A DNA stretch of 64,000 nucleotides from Hwanghaeella sp965227365 (GTDB taxonomy: Bacteria; Pseudomonadota; Alphaproteobacteria; UBA8366; Aestuariispiraceae), in the NCBI RefSeq assembly GCF_965227365.1, contig NZ_OZ245754.1, forward strand, positions 2,418,001-2,482,000, written 5' to 3'. The notes under the pieces are model-generated. The model did not search any database. It was not told the DNA's origin and was given only the letters and a program-made list of their open reading frames with translations. The translations under genes and the position numbers were made by a program. Every line of letters begins with the position of its first letter. The stretch's first letter is position 1. Below, one piece after another: positions 24,874-34,772 of the stretch.

Positions 24874-25824
24874 ATGCTGATGGCGGACGGACAGAAGATC
24901 CTCGTGACGGGTGCGGCCGGGTATCTCGGTTCCATTCTCTGCGAACACCTGCTGGATGCCGGCCATTCGGTGACAGCGGTCGACAGCTTCGCGCATGGTA
25001 TCCCGTCCCTCGCCCATCTTTGCGCCAATACGCACTTCGATATGTTGCGCGCGGATGTGCGCGATACGGCGGCCATGAAACCGCTCTACGCCGCACATGA
25101 CACCATCATTCCCTTGGCCGCCCTGGTCGGCGCGCCGCTCTGCGACCGGGAACCGGAAGCCGCGGCCGCGGTGAACAGGACCGCGATCGAGACCATGCTG
25201 ACCCTGCTGAGCAAGGATCAACGCATCCTGATGCCGATCACGAATTCGGGCTATGGCATCGGCGCGAAGGACGGCTATTGCACGGAGGAAAGCCCCCTCA
25301 ATCCGATTTCGCTCTACGGGCGCACAAAGGTGGAGGCGGAGGCTGCCGTGCTTTCGCGCGGCAACGCGATCTCCTTCCGTTTGGCCACCGTATTCGGCAT
25401 GGCGCCACGGATGCGCCTGGATCTTCTGGTGAACGATTTCGTCCATCGTGCCGTGACGGACCGCTCGATCGTCCTGTTCGAGGCGCATTTCCGGCGCAAC
25501 TACATCCATGTCCGTGACGTCGCGCGCGCCTTCCTGCACGGAATAGAGAAGTTCGACGCGCTGCGCGACAATGTCTTTAATGTAGGCCTTTCCGATGCGA
25601 ATCTGACCAAGCTGGAATTGTGCGAAAGGATCAAGGAGCAGGTCCCGGCACTGCAAATTCTGGAGGCGCCGGTCGGCGAAGATCCTGACAAGCGCGACTA
25701 CCTCGTTTCCAATGCCAAGATCGAGGCGACTGGCTATGCACCAGCCTTCAGCCTGGAAAAAGGGATCGCGGAACTGATCATGGGATACCGGATGATTTCC
25801 GCGAAACGGTACTCGAATGTCTGA
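24874..25824 (+). CDS. NAD-dependent epimerase/dehydratase (nucleotide-sugar SDR)
   Basis: A 316-residue extended SDR: ILVTGAAGYLGSILCEHLL at the N-terminus, PLAALVGAPLCDREP, a catalytic Ser/Tyr/Lys set in TNSGYGIG and SLYGRTKVEAE (YxxxK), then RNYIHVRDVARAFLHGIE, the HVRDVA motif of sugar-nucleotide epimerases. The active site is complete. The substrate is probably the same nucleotide sugar handled by the adjacent His-containing DegT enzyme; it could supply or reduce the 4-keto intermediate. It is 21 bases downstream of that gene and 33 upstream of hddC. Confidence 0.87.
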   Translation: MLMADGQKILVTGAAGYLGSILCEHLLDAGHSVTAVDSFAHGIPSLAHLCANTHFDMLRADVRDTAAMKPLYAAHDTIIPLAALVGAPLCDREPEAAAAVNRTAIETMLTLLSKDQRILMPITNSGYGIGAKDGYCTEESPLNPISLYGRTKVEAEAAVLSRGNAISFRLATVFGMAPRMRLDLLVNDFVHRAVTDRSIVLFEAHFRRNYIHVRDVARAFLHGIEKFDALRDNVFNVGLSDANLTKLELCERIKEQVPALQILEAPVGEDPDKRDYLVSNAKIEATGYAPAFSLEKGIAELIMGYRMISAKRYSNV

Positions 25825-25857
25825 ACAATCCTTCTCACGACCAGGCAAACACGCCTC

Positions 25858-26577
25858 ATGACGGCGCTTCCCCCCGTCTTGGTCCTGGCCGGCGGCAAGG
25901 CAACACGCCTTGGCGGCATCCTGCCCGACTGCCCCAAGATCCTGGCCCCGGTGGGCGGGGACCCTTTCCTGGACGTCCTGCTCGGCCGGCTGCTGCGTCA
26001 GGGATTTACCCAGGTCCATTTCTGCCTGGGTGTCATGGCCGAGCAGGTGATCGACTATCTGGTCCGCGCCGATATCGCCGACCTTCGCGTTACCGCCTCC
26101 ATCGAGGACCGGCCGCTCGGCACCGGCGGCGCCATCCTGAACGCGATGAGCCCCGTTCGCGGCCGGCGGTTCTTCGTCATCAACGGCGACAGCCTCATTG
26201 ATTTCGACGCTACGGCGATGTTCGAGGATCATGTCGAGACCCATCGCGACCCCGGCGCGACCGTGCTGACGACCAAGGTGGAGGATGCGGGCCGCTTCGG
26301 CATCGTCGAGAGCAAAGACGGCCGAGTCACGCGTTTCGGGGAGAAGGCCGGTTCCGGCCCGGGCCGGATCAATGCCGGTGTCTATCTATTCGACCGGGTT
26401 TTATTCGAACAGGATTGGCCGGAACAGGCCGAGCTATCCCTGGAACGCGACATGATTCCCCGCTGGGTTGCGGATGGATTGGTCTCGGAATTTCCCATCA
26501 GCGCGCCGCTGCTCGATATCGGCACGCCCGAGGCCCTGGCCGGCGCCCCCGCCTTCATTGGGAACGCAACTGGATGA
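25858..26577 (+). CDS. hddC: HddC-like sugar-1-phosphate nucleotidyltransferase (heptose guanylyltransferase)
   Basis: A 239-residue nucleotidyltransferase. The loop LVLAGGKATRLGGILPDCPK is the G-G-x-(A/G)-T-R-L nucleotide-binding signature; GTGGAILNA and FFVINGDSLIDFD supply sugar and metal binding, and PLLDIGTPEALAGA closes the fold. This is the look of HddC (D-glycero-alpha-D-manno-heptose 1-phosphate guanylyltransferase), and hddA, its pathway partner, is present at 43359, which strengthens the assignment. A related GlmU/RmlA-type enzyme is the alternative. Its TGA overlaps the ATG of the next gene. Confidence 0.75.
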   Translation: MTALPPVLVLAGGKATRLGGILPDCPKILAPVGGDPFLDVLLGRLLRQGFTQVHFCLGVMAEQVIDYLVRADIADLRVTASIEDRPLGTGGAILNAMSPVRGRRFFVINGDSLIDFDATAMFEDHVETHRDPGATVLTTKVEDAGRFGIVESKDGRVTRFGEKAGSGPGRINAGVYLFDRVLFEQDWPEQAELSLERDMIPRWVADGLVSEFPISAPLLDIGTPEALAGAPAFIGNATG

Positions 26578-28805
26578 CAGACAAGGCGCAGGACGCCTAC
26601 GACCGTGGCGATTATCAATTCGCCGCGCGTCATGCCGCCGACCCGCTTTTGAAGGGCTTGGCCCTGATCATGATCGGCAACCAGTTGGATGGGCTGCCGA
26701 TGGTTTCCGGAATAGACACGGCCGATGCGAATACGCCGCCGGAAGTAGCCGCGGTGATCGCCTTCGGCCATTGGTTGAACGGCAGCGACGAGGAAGCCCG
26801 GGCCATCCTGCGCACCCGCGGCGGCGACCTATTGGCTTCGGAATTTCTCGACCTGCTTTCAAACGGGCCCATCCCCTGCCTGTTTCAATCCGCCCGCGCA
26901 CCGCTGCTGGCTTCCTACAAGCGGGCCCGCGGTTTTTCTGTCACAACTATCGGGTCGGGCGGTCAGGACTGCGATATCGACCTGGACGAATGCGACGAGG
27001 AGGCTTTGTCGGATGCCGTGTCGAAGGCGGCCTTCCTGTTCGGCTTCGATTTTGCCGCCCCGCCGCCGCCCCGGCCGCAGGACTGCCAGACCCCGTATCT
27101 TTTTCACCTGACGGATCCGGACGTACATGTCCTGACCGGGCTGCATCCGGTTCGCCGATACGACCGCGCAGTCGCCGGAACGTCCGGTCAAGCCGCTTTG
27201 CTGCGGGCCATTACCGGTGTGACCTCGGTGAGCGCGCCGTTTTTCGGTGGGCTGTCAGCCTTTCACCCGTCGCTGGCTGGTTTCATTAGCGGACCGAAAG
27301 CTGAGCGCGGCACGGATCTGTTCTTTTCCGGGTCCTATGGCACGCCGATTTATCACGAAAAGCCAGCCCGTTTCTTTGCCGTCAGCCAAATTGCCGAGCC
27401 GTATCGGATCGACCTTTTCGACAGTACCCGGCCGCTTTCCGACTATGCCGCCGCGCTTCGGAATGCCCGCTTCGCCCTGGTGTCGGTTCGCGCGCCAGGC
27501 AGTTTCAGCACGCGGGCCATGCAGGCGCTGGAATGCGGCGCCATGGTTCTGTGCGAAGCGGATTCAGGCGTGCTGGATTTCTTCCCCGGCGCGGATTGGG
27601 GCATCTTCACCTATCGACCGGACCATATCGCCGAGGACGTCGCCCAGCATTTGGCCCGCTATCCCGACTATGCGGATCGGCTGAGGCCTGAGCGCGTCGT
27701 GATCGAACAGAGACTGGCCGCCTTGTCCCCCGGATCACCGGAAGCCGAGGAACGCTGGCTGAAATATGCGGCCTTCCAGGCGCTGCTGGTCCGGCAAGGC
27801 GGCCTGCTTGCGCCCTGTCCTCGTGTCGTCGAACCGCCGTTAGACTGGTTCACGGTGCGCGGTCTTCCAGCCCCGGCATTGCCCGATGCCGTGACCAGCC
27901 AGGCAGCAGCCTATTCGGCTTTGGCCTTGCAGGCGCGGATGGGAGGCGCCCCACCGACGGATTGGTTGACCGAAGACGGCGCCTTCACACCAGTGGGCGG
28001 TGACCCGGCGCCCCTGCCGGGATTGAAGAAAGATTTGCCCGGCGCCTTCCTGCGTGTCGCCGAAACCTGGGTAAACCGGCAAAGGTCCAGTTTCGAAGCA
28101 GCCTGCGCGGCGATCTGGTCGAACCGAGCATCCTATGCGGATCAGGATTTGGATGGACTGGCGGTACCGGATTTCTGGCTGGCCGTCTTTCTGAACCGGC
28201 TGGGCCTGCCCCTCGGACGGCTCTACGAGGACGCGGTCGGGGCGCGAACAGGTCATCTTCCCCGGACGGAGGGACGGCTGCTGATCGCCGCCCTCGGCAT
28301 GGTCGGGGCGGAGCGGGCCTGGGCCGATGGCGATCACCTCACGGCGTTGGAACGGGGGGAGCAGGTTTCCGGCCTGGACCCGTCGAACCATGCATCCGTG
28401 ACCCTGCGCCTGCTTTGCGCCTTGCGGAAAGGTGACGTCCCGACAACGGATCTGCTGGACGATTGGCACGACCGGATCGGACACTATCCCTGGCACCTGC
28501 CGCGGGTGATGGCTTTGTTGACGGCCAAGCCGGATATCGACCCTCACCTCTCGAACGGCAGACTTCATGAGGTCTACCTTCGTTTCATTCAGCGGATGCG
28601 GGACAGTCGGCCATTGCTCTCCCCCGCTCGCCTGCCGGCCGGCGCCGCCGCCTATACGGCCTGGAAACTAGAACTGTCAGCGGATGCGACCGAGGCGGAT
28701 GTGCTCGACAGGCTGCGCAATGATAATTTGCTGCTGACTGATGCCGAGACGGCTAATGCCCTGATCGTGGAGCCTGTACTGGTAGCCTTGGCCACGCGAT
28801 CGTAA
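26574..28805 (+). CDS. Large glycosyltransferase-like protein
   Basis: 743 residues, soluble. The N-terminal 150 residues are helical and TPR-like in composition. A region near residues 270-380 looks like the C-terminal nucleotide-sugar domain of GT-B glycosyltransferases: GSFSTRAMQALECGAMVLCE resembles the conserved R-x-x-E-A-x-A-x-G segment, followed by a YPDYADRLR-type hinge. The last 250 residues are again helical repeats. The start is fixed by the ATGA overlap with hddC, although the frame is open further upstream. It probably adds the sugar made by this operon, but the acceptor is unknown. Confidence 0.65.
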   Translation: MTDKAQDAYDRGDYQFAARHAADPLLKGLALIMIGNQLDGLPMVSGIDTADANTPPEVAAVIAFGHWLNGSDEEARAILRTRGGDLLASEFLDLLSNGPIPCLFQSARAPLLASYKRARGFSVTTIGSGGQDCDIDLDECDEEALSDAVSKAAFLFGFDFAAPPPPRPQDCQTPYLFHLTDPDVHVLTGLHPVRRYDRAVAGTSGQAALLRAITGVTSVSAPFFGGLSAFHPSLAGFISGPKAERGTDLFFSGSYGTPIYHEKPARFFAVSQIAEPYRIDLFDSTRPLSDYAAALRNARFALVSVRAPGSFSTRAMQALECGAMVLCEADSGVLDFFPGADWGIFTYRPDHIAEDVAQHLARYPDYADRLRPERVVIEQRLAALSPGSPEAEERWLKYAAFQALLVRQGGLLAPCPRVVEPPLDWFTVRGLPAPALPDAVTSQAAAYSALALQARMGGAPPTDWLTEDGAFTPVGGDPAPLPGLKKDLPGAFLRVAETWVNRQRSSFEAACAAIWSNRASYADQDLDGLAVPDFWLAVFLNRLGLPLGRLYEDAVGARTGHLPRTEGRLLIAALGMVGAERAWADGDHLTALERGEQVSGLDPSNHASVTLRLLCALRKGDVPTTDLLDDWHDRIGHYPWHLPRVMALLTAKPDIDPHLSNGRLHEVYLRFIQRMRDSRPLLSPARLPAGAAAYTAWKLELSADATEADVLDRLRNDNLLLTDAETANALIVEPVLVALATRS

Positions 28806-28808
28806 AAC

Positions 28809-29744
28809 TCAGTCGATCCCGATTTCCCGCAGCAACGGCGCCAGAACGCCGGCCATCGGACGTTCGCGTGCCAGGCGCTCCCGAACCGCGACGGCGCGAT
28901 CCGTGAAATGCCCCATCGCCAGTTGATCCGCCACGAAATCGGCGACCGGTTCCGCAATCTCCGGCGCGTAGTCGTGCAGGTCCGATGCGGCCGGGCAGGC
29001 CTCTGTCAGGACGATCGAGTCGTTGACGATGTGATAGTAGAGCCTGGAATTGGACTCGTAGGGCCAAGTCTCGTCCTGGCGAATATTGATCGCCAGCTTG
29101 GACCGCGCCACCAGATCGTCGCGATGAAACGGGGCGGTCATCTGGTGGGTGACACCCAGTTTGAACCCCGCGGCGGAGAGTTTTTCCAGCACGCTGTCGC
29201 GGTACCTGGTCCGGGCCCCGGAGAAGAAAACATCGATGTCCTTCTCGCTCTCCTGCCGGTGAACTACGGAAGCGATCGCCGATGTATACCCGTGGGCAAC
29301 ATAGCCTACGGAAACACTCGGCAGCAGTTCCTTGAACGCATCGACCTGCTGATGGGCCAGATGCCAGACCGCGTCCATCCGGGGGCTCAGTTTCAGAAAA
29401 CTCTGGAACCTGGGCTTGAGGTAGTCCTGATTGCGATAGTGATCCAAACGCCGATCACGTTCGCCTGTTTCCGGTTTCGCGGAAAAATCATTGAAAGTGC
29501 CGCCGGTGACGATTTCGGTTCCAATGACGATCAATCGAGTGCCCGGCGTCCAGGCCTGTTCGACCTCCGCGACGTAGTCGTCCGTAAAGTTCTCCACCAG
29601 AATATTCGGAAAGCCGGGCTGAAAGTCCTTTTCGATATCCGCGCGATGCCCCAAGTCTTCCAGCCCGTGCTTCAGCATCAGCAGGGTATGCGACGGGGAC
29701 AGTCCGAAATTGTAGTGATTTCCATAGACGATCTTGAAATGCAC
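28809..29744 (-). CDS. Glycosyltransferase-like protein (GT-B C-terminal type)
   Basis: 311 residues with no membrane segment. A central part, KDIDVFFSGARTRYRDSVLEKL, followed by ARSKLAINIRQDETWPYESN and SRLYYHIVNDSIVLTE, resembles the domain of CgeB/group 1 glycosyltransferases that detects a nucleotide sugar; the ES-x-R segment corresponds to the usual E-x-x-R loop. It is the last gene of a minus-strand run (MAF protein, two sulfotransferases, this gene), starting four bases after the sulfotransferase stop. It converges with the large glycosyltransferase, with three bases between stops. Family identity is probable, specificity unknown. Confidence 0.62.
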   Translation of the reverse strand: MHFKIVYGNHYNFGLSPSHTLLMLKHGLEDLGHRADIEKDFQPGFPNILVENFTDDYVAEVEQAWTPGTRLIVIGTEIVTGGTFNDFSAKPETGERDRRLDHYRNQDYLKPRFQSFLKLSPRMDAVWHLAHQQVDAFKELLPSVSVGYVAHGYTSAIASVVHRQESEKDIDVFFSGARTRYRDSVLEKLSAAGFKLGVTHQMTAPFHRDDLVARSKLAINIRQDETWPYESNSRLYYHIVNDSIVLTEACPAASDLHDYAPEIAEPVADFVADQLAMGHFTDRAVAVRERLARERPMAGVLAPLLREIGID

Positions 29745-29748
29745 GTCC

Positions 29749-31002
29749 CTACGCCCCCGAACCGCCGGTCACGGCAAGGCCGATCCGGAACTTCACTTCC
29801 TCAAGGCTACTCCCGTCGATCCTCTCAGGTGATCTGCTGAAGGACTGGCCGATGGGAACCGCCATATAGAGGCCGGATTGCCGCCCGATGAAATAGCCCA
29901 TGTAATCGGCATCGACCACGACCTGGGTATCGAATTCCAGATCGGCGTCGAGCCGCAGCGGCCGTCGACGACGTTCATGACGCCGATCCGAGAACAATCC
30001 ATCCGTCGCATACCCGTATTGCCGCATGAAGTCCTGGTTCAGGGCGTTGAACGCATCCCAGGCGGCCGGCATGAAAGCATCGCGATAGGCCCCGATCCGT
30101 CCCTTCGCGAAGGTGGGGCTGTTCTTGTCGAATATGCTGCCGCTAATAGCATCGACATCCCCGGACAATTGCAGCTTCAGCAGGATCGACCAGATCGCAT
30201 CCGACTGTTCCTTGTCGTCGCCCCCGCCTTGTGCGCCGACAAGCTCCTCATAGGAAACGGAGATGACGGATGGAAAATCCAGCCAAGCGGCATAGGCGCC
30301 CATACGATCGCGAATGGATCCCATAAGCCAGGGATCGTCGATCAGGCGCAGCAGCCTTTCCTCCGTCGAAAGATCGGCCAGGTAGCCTGAGAAAATCGTC
30401 TTTCCTTCCTGATGGTAATAACTGCTTTCGGACACGACGACATCCAACGGATTTCGATACAGGAACAACGACGGCATTTTCCCGAAAGGATGCAGCCTGT
30501 TGCCGTGAACGGAACGCCGGACGGTATCGACGAAGAAGTCGGAGGCCCGGGTATGGGCATTCAGGTATTCCAGGTAATACCACCGGCCCGGCTGGGGATG
30601 GTCGACCGCCGAATAGCCCGGTCTGTAGCCCAGACTCTCAAGCAATTTCAGCAACAGATGCGTGCCGGCCTTCGGCGGTGAAATCGGGAAGATGGCTTTT
30701 CCGAGTCCCGCCCGTTCCGTCTCAGGGGCAATGATGTGAAGATTGTCGCGGTCAAGAAACTCCATCAGGTGGCGGCCCAGCCTTTCGCCGTCCGCCTCCC
30801 AGATCACCACGATGTCAGGACTGTTCCCGTCCTGTTTCGCCTGTGATTGAGGCCCGTGCTTCCGGACCGCCTCCCCGACCGCGGGAAGATTGAGGTGATC
30901 CGTAATCGCCAGATGCCGGTCACCGGCCCGGCCGCGCATCTCTTCCAGCGCCGCATCAAGCGACGACAGGTCCGGTGGAATAAGTGTCAGCGAACGGGTC
31001 AT
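29749..31002 (-). CDS. Sulfotransferase domain protein
   Basis: 417 residues. The 5'-phosphosulfate-binding loop of PAPS sulfotransferases is visible as ISPPKAGTHLLLKLLESLGY near residue 110, and the 3'-phosphate-binding segment as SLFLYRNPLDVVVSESSYYH near residue 185; DFPSVISVSYEELVG follows as in carbohydrate sulfotransferases. The first 100 residues look like a separate, Rossmann-like domain, and the last 70 residues are not part of the fold. It is predicted to sulfate a glycan or surface lipid in the cytosol. It is co-transcribed with a second sulfotransferase-like gene 56 bases upstream. Confidence 0.8.
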   Translation of the reverse strand: MTRSLTLIPPDLSSLDAALEEMRGRAGDRHLAITDHLNLPAVGEAVRKHGPQSQAKQDGNSPDIVVIWEADGERLGRHLMEFLDRDNLHIIAPETERAGLGKAIFPISPPKAGTHLLLKLLESLGYRPGYSAVDHPQPGRWYYLEYLNAHTRASDFFVDTVRRSVHGNRLHPFGKMPSLFLYRNPLDVVVSESSYYHQEGKTIFSGYLADLSTEERLLRLIDDPWLMGSIRDRMGAYAAWLDFPSVISVSYEELVGAQGGGDDKEQSDAIWSILLKLQLSGDVDAISGSIFDKNSPTFAKGRIGAYRDAFMPAAWDAFNALNQDFMRQYGYATDGLFSDRRHERRRRPLRLDADLEFDTQVVVDADYMGYFIGRQSGLYMAVPIGQSFSRSPERIDGSSLEEVKFRIGLAVTGGSGA

Positions 31003-31058
31003 TTGCGATCATAGGCCTTGCTGTTCATCCGGTTCATAACCGCGGCGGATCGGAAGCG

Positions 31059-32438
31059 TCAGATTCTGTGCCGATAGCTATCGATGATTTGCGCGGCTTT
31101 GTCGAAGGCCGCCGTCAGGCGCGCGTTGGTTTCGGGCGTGAAACCGTCTTCGAACTCCGCACGAACGGCCCGCAGGGAGGCTTTGGCGGCGTCACCCGAG
31201 CCATAGTCACCGGCCAGGACGGCTCTGAAAAGGGCGTTCAGTCCGGCCGCCAATTGCTCGACCCGATGCATGATGTCGATCTCCAGTTCGCGATCCCGGA
31301 AATCACTGCGCTCCAGGTGGACATGCGGCAATGGATCGTAGGAATGAAAAGCGAACCCGTCGCCGACAATGTTGCTCTTGTTGAAAGCAAAACCGAATAG
31401 GTCCCGGTCCGTAACGGTATCCAGGACCTCGCCCCGTTGCAGGGCCGCTGAGACCCGCCGCTGAAACGGTGAGTAATCGGCCTCGTCGAGATATTCGGTT
31501 TCATAGCCGTATTCCTTGGCGATGGACGGCAGGCCGGTCGCTGCGTACATCTCGACATGCTCGTTGGTCAGCCACTTCTTCCAGCCGCCGACTTTGCCTT
31601 CCCCGACCCGATAATTGTGCTTGTGAAAGCCGGTCAGGTTGCGGTGCCGCATATGTTCCCAGATCCGTATCGCGCCCTCCTCGCCCAGATCGACGTCGCA
31701 GACGGCGGCGATTTCAAGGATCGTCCGAACCGGATGCTCGATAATATCCTCCCAGCGCATCACATGGTCGAACTCAGACGCGGCCTCGGAAAACTCGCGC
31801 CACTGCTCGTCCTGAAAGGCCAGCAGCCCGCCGAAGAAGTCACGGTTCGTCAGTTTATACTCAGCAAGTTCCTGGCGCAGCGTGTCGTCGTATTCCCGGT
31901 CCTGCAGGAAGCGCTGCAGATACTCGCTGGTCAGTGCATTGAGAGAGAAGCAGGCGGAATTGACGATGCCGATGGGGTTTCGCACCGTCGCGAATTTCAC
32001 GTATTCGGAATAAATCGGATGACGCGGCCAGCGTTTGAACTGGATATGGGAATGAATGATATTGTCTTCATCCGCCACCTCGACCGGATAACTCAAAGCC
32101 AGGGTGAAATCCCCCAACCCTGCGACGCCGACATATTTGCGGACACATAACGTATCATCGGTATCGCCAAGCCATTTCGGACCGCCTGTCAGCCGGTCGA
32201 AATTCCGGTTCATCAACAGACGGCCTCCAACGCCCCGCTCGTCACAGGCCGCCCCGATCGCTTCCGTCACGGAGGTGCCCGTCGCCCGAACGGTTTCATC
32301 CAGCACCAATTGCCGCAGGTCCCGCTTGTCCGGCCTCATCCGGACCAGTTGGTGCAGAACGTGGATGCACATCGTGAAACCGCCGCGGCCCGGTCCCACG
32401 ACGACTGGTTTCAAGGGAAGTTCATTATCCAAGATCAA
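31059..32438 (-). CDS. Sulfotransferase-like P-loop protein
   Basis: 459 residues. VVVGPGRGGFTMCIHVLHQL near residue 12 resembles a sulfotransferase 5'-phosphosulfate-binding loop, with KFATVRNPIGIVNSACFSLN near residue 148 as the 3'-phosphate segment (R-x-P). DHVMRWEDIIEHPVRTI then follows. The C-terminal 130 residues are helical and of unknown role. The start is a TTG at 32438 with an AGGA box six bases upstream; no in-frame ATG is available nearby. It may be a true PAPS enzyme or a nucleotide-binding relative. It lies between the MAF protein and the other sulfotransferase on one transcript. Confidence 0.65.
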   Translation of the reverse strand: MILDNELPLKPVVVGPGRGGFTMCIHVLHQLVRMRPDKRDLRQLVLDETVRATGTSVTEAIGAACDERGVGGRLLMNRNFDRLTGGPKWLGDTDDTLCVRKYVGVAGLGDFTLALSYPVEVADEDNIIHSHIQFKRWPRHPIYSEYVKFATVRNPIGIVNSACFSLNALTSEYLQRFLQDREYDDTLRQELAEYKLTNRDFFGGLLAFQDEQWREFSEAASEFDHVMRWEDIIEHPVRTILEIAAVCDVDLGEEGAIRIWEHMRHRNLTGFHKHNYRVGEGKVGGWKKWLTNEHVEMYAATGLPSIAKEYGYETEYLDEADYSPFQRRVSAALQRGEVLDTVTDRDLFGFAFNKSNIVGDGFAFHSYDPLPHVHLERSDFRDRELEIDIMHRVEQLAAGLNALFRAVLAGDYGSGDAAKASLRAVRAEFEDGFTPETNARLTAAFDKAAQIIDSYRHRI

Positions 32439-32517
32439 TGTCCTGCTCTGTGTTAATGGCGGGCATTTTTTCTGGATAGTGCATGGGGCGGCCCGTCCGG
32501 TCTGTCATTTCCGCGCC

Positions 32518-34545
32518 CTATTCCTTGGGCCATCCCAGTCTGGCTTTGGCGCGGACGGTTGCGGGATCGGCCTCCAACCAGTCCAAACTGCGCTGCACTG
32601 TGGAATAGAGGTGCCATTCACGGAAGTCGTCGAAGACGCGATCAAGCACCTCGATTGTCGCGTCGACGACCCTGGCCGCGTCCCCCGCCGACATGCGCGA
32701 TGCGGCATAGCGGGCAAAATGGAGCGGCTTCAGCAGCGTCCCGGTGTGCACATATCGACATGTGTCGGGAATATCCTTGGCGTTGGCTTCGAAGTCGCTG
32801 GTCATCAGCAACGGCTCGAACAGAACGATCAACGACTGGATATCCGCACGCCCGTCACCCGTCCTGTCGAATCCCCGACGAAGACGGGCCCTCGCCTCGT
32901 CCATCCAATGCTCCAGCGCGGCCTTGAACGCCAGGATCCGGTCCCTGTCGATATTCTGCTTCGGCTCGACGAACGGGATCGAAGCAAGGGCCTGATCGAG
33001 CACGCTGGCCGGCGACTGAGACGGAACCGGAATGGCCGCCAGCCGCTCTACGGGGCTCGGCGTAAAACCGGAAATCGCCGCCCCGTCGCTAAAATTGAAA
33101 AGCCGGGTATCAGGCATGGCGCGGGCAAACATTTCGAACACGGTCCGCATATGCAGCATATGCGGGTTCGTCAGGACGGTACCGCCGAAATTCGCTTCCA
33201 CTTCCCGGTTATACGCTCCGGTAGCGGATCCGCGCGGGGGAATTTTTCGCCCGTTCTCGCCGACAAATTCATTATAGGCCTCAATATGACCGTAGACCGA
33301 GCCGTCGGCGTGATGGCTCTCCTGCGTCCGGCTGCCCAGATCCAGCCCCATCAAGTAGAGTTCCCGAAACCCGAGCGCATAAGCGACCCGAATGCCGGTA
33401 TTCGTGCAGGCAGGTGCGATCAAGGGCAGCGGCGCGGCCGTCGGGCTGAGGATACGAGCCGCCGCTGTGCCCTCACGGAAGATGAAAATTTTTCGGTCGA
33501 AGTGGTCCGCAACCCCGGCCGCCACCGTGTTCGACGCGGCTAGGACAATTCCACTGAGGTCATGCAGGCTGGCCGTATAGGCCAGAATATCCCTGATGAA
33601 CTCCACACTTTCGAGTTCACAATGGATATCGGGCCTTATCCCGTGCTCCAGGAGCGGCAGCAGCGCTGTTCCGCAACTGACGATGCAGACCTTATCCGCC
33701 ACAGCCCGCAAGGTATCAAAGTGCTGGTTCAGCGAAAACCCGCTTCCGACGATAACGGCCGGCATATCGGTATGAAAAGCGATGTCGCGATCCAAAAGGT
33801 AGTGCTGATGCCCCGCCATGTTCCAGAAAGCGTAGCGGTACAGGGCGGCCTCATCCTCCAAATAGCCATTGTAGGATATCAGACTGTCTCGTCTTTGAAT
33901 GAAGGCTTCGGAAACCGCTCCAACCGCTTGGTTGCTATAGCCCATCACCAGTCTGGCACCGTCAATCAGGGGAAAGCTGTCGGCCCGAACGATTTCAATG
34001 GCCGCCATGGCCAGCAGGATCGGATCCTCGCTCCAGATAAAGCGGATGGACCCGCCCCGCCGGTCGATTTCCGCAACGATCGATGTCCAGTCCGTCTCGA
34101 TCAGGTCCTGGCAGAACGCACCGATATTAGGGTCCAGAACAAAAAGGTCGCGTGTTCGATACTCGCCCAGAAAGGCGGCGATATGCGCGCCTATGCCGAA
34201 ACAAATCAGCGGGCCATGCTCGGGTACGATTTGCTCGTCGATCGCTGCGCCGTCGACCGCATGATCGAATATCTCACGCACCATCCGGTGGGAAAGATGG
34301 GTTCCGCCTTTGACGGGCCCCAGGTCATTGAACGTGATCGCAGCGGGATTGGCCCGGTAGTGCTGCAGGACGGCCTGTGCGAGTGCCTGGCGCGCGACAC
34401 GGTCGGCCGGCATACCGTCCGGGGGCGGCAATTTCCCTGTCGTGGCGAGATCTCCCATCGCCGCAAGCAGTTCCGCGTCAACATGCCCCGCCAATGAGGA
34501 CAGGTTCGCCTTCAGACGGTCGGCTCTTACTGCGTCCAGGGGCAT
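32518..34545 (-). CDS. MAF/DUF115 flagellin-glycosylation family protein
   Basis: About 675 residues of the motility-associated factor family, which transfers nonulosonic or other sugars to flagellin. The central 6-hydroxymethylpterin-pyrophosphokinase-like DUF115 domain is seen in PAVIVGSGFSLNQHFDTL, VSCGTALLPLLEHGIRPDIH and FRELYLMGLDLGSR. An N-terminal domain (LICFGIGAHIAAFLGEYR) and a helical C-terminal region complete the usual Maf layout. The frame is open to 34599; ATG 34545 (MPLDAVRA) is preferred. It is first in a minus-strand operon with two sulfotransferases and a glycosyltransferase, and diverges from the large radical SAM gene. No flagellin gene lies in the window. Confidence 0.85.
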   Translation of the reverse strand: MPLDAVRADRLKANLSSLAGHVDAELLAAMGDLATTGKLPPPDGMPADRVARQALAQAVLQHYRANPAAITFNDLGPVKGGTHLSHRMVREIFDHAVDGAAIDEQIVPEHGPLICFGIGAHIAAFLGEYRTRDLFVLDPNIGAFCQDLIETDWTSIVAEIDRRGGSIRFIWSEDPILLAMAAIEIVRADSFPLIDGARLVMGYSNQAVGAVSEAFIQRRDSLISYNGYLEDEAALYRYAFWNMAGHQHYLLDRDIAFHTDMPAVIVGSGFSLNQHFDTLRAVADKVCIVSCGTALLPLLEHGIRPDIHCELESVEFIRDILAYTASLHDLSGIVLAASNTVAAGVADHFDRKIFIFREGTAAARILSPTAAPLPLIAPACTNTGIRVAYALGFRELYLMGLDLGSRTQESHHADGSVYGHIEAYNEFVGENGRKIPPRGSATGAYNREVEANFGGTVLTNPHMLHMRTVFEMFARAMPDTRLFNFSDGAAISGFTPSPVERLAAIPVPSQSPASVLDQALASIPFVEPKQNIDRDRILAFKAALEHWMDEARARLRRGFDRTGDGRADIQSLIVLFEPLLMTSDFEANAKDIPDTCRYVHTGTLLKPLHFARYAASRMSAGDAARVVDATIEVLDRVFDDFREWHLYSTVQRSLDWLEADPATVRAKARLGWPKE

Positions 34546-34772
34546 ATCAGGAATATCCCTCCGGCACCGGTGGCAACCGCTCCACGGCGGCGAAATCATT
34601 CAATGGCATATAGCCTGCACCGCATTCTTCCACCCGGCACGCGAATTGCGTAACGGAAATGGTCCCAGGACAGGCGCGTCGGTCGGTATTCACAGTATGG
34701 CTCCGGTTTGCAAATCGGATACTATGGGCGCGTTGAGATCGAGAATATCGGCTCGGAAGTCCATGTAAAAGA

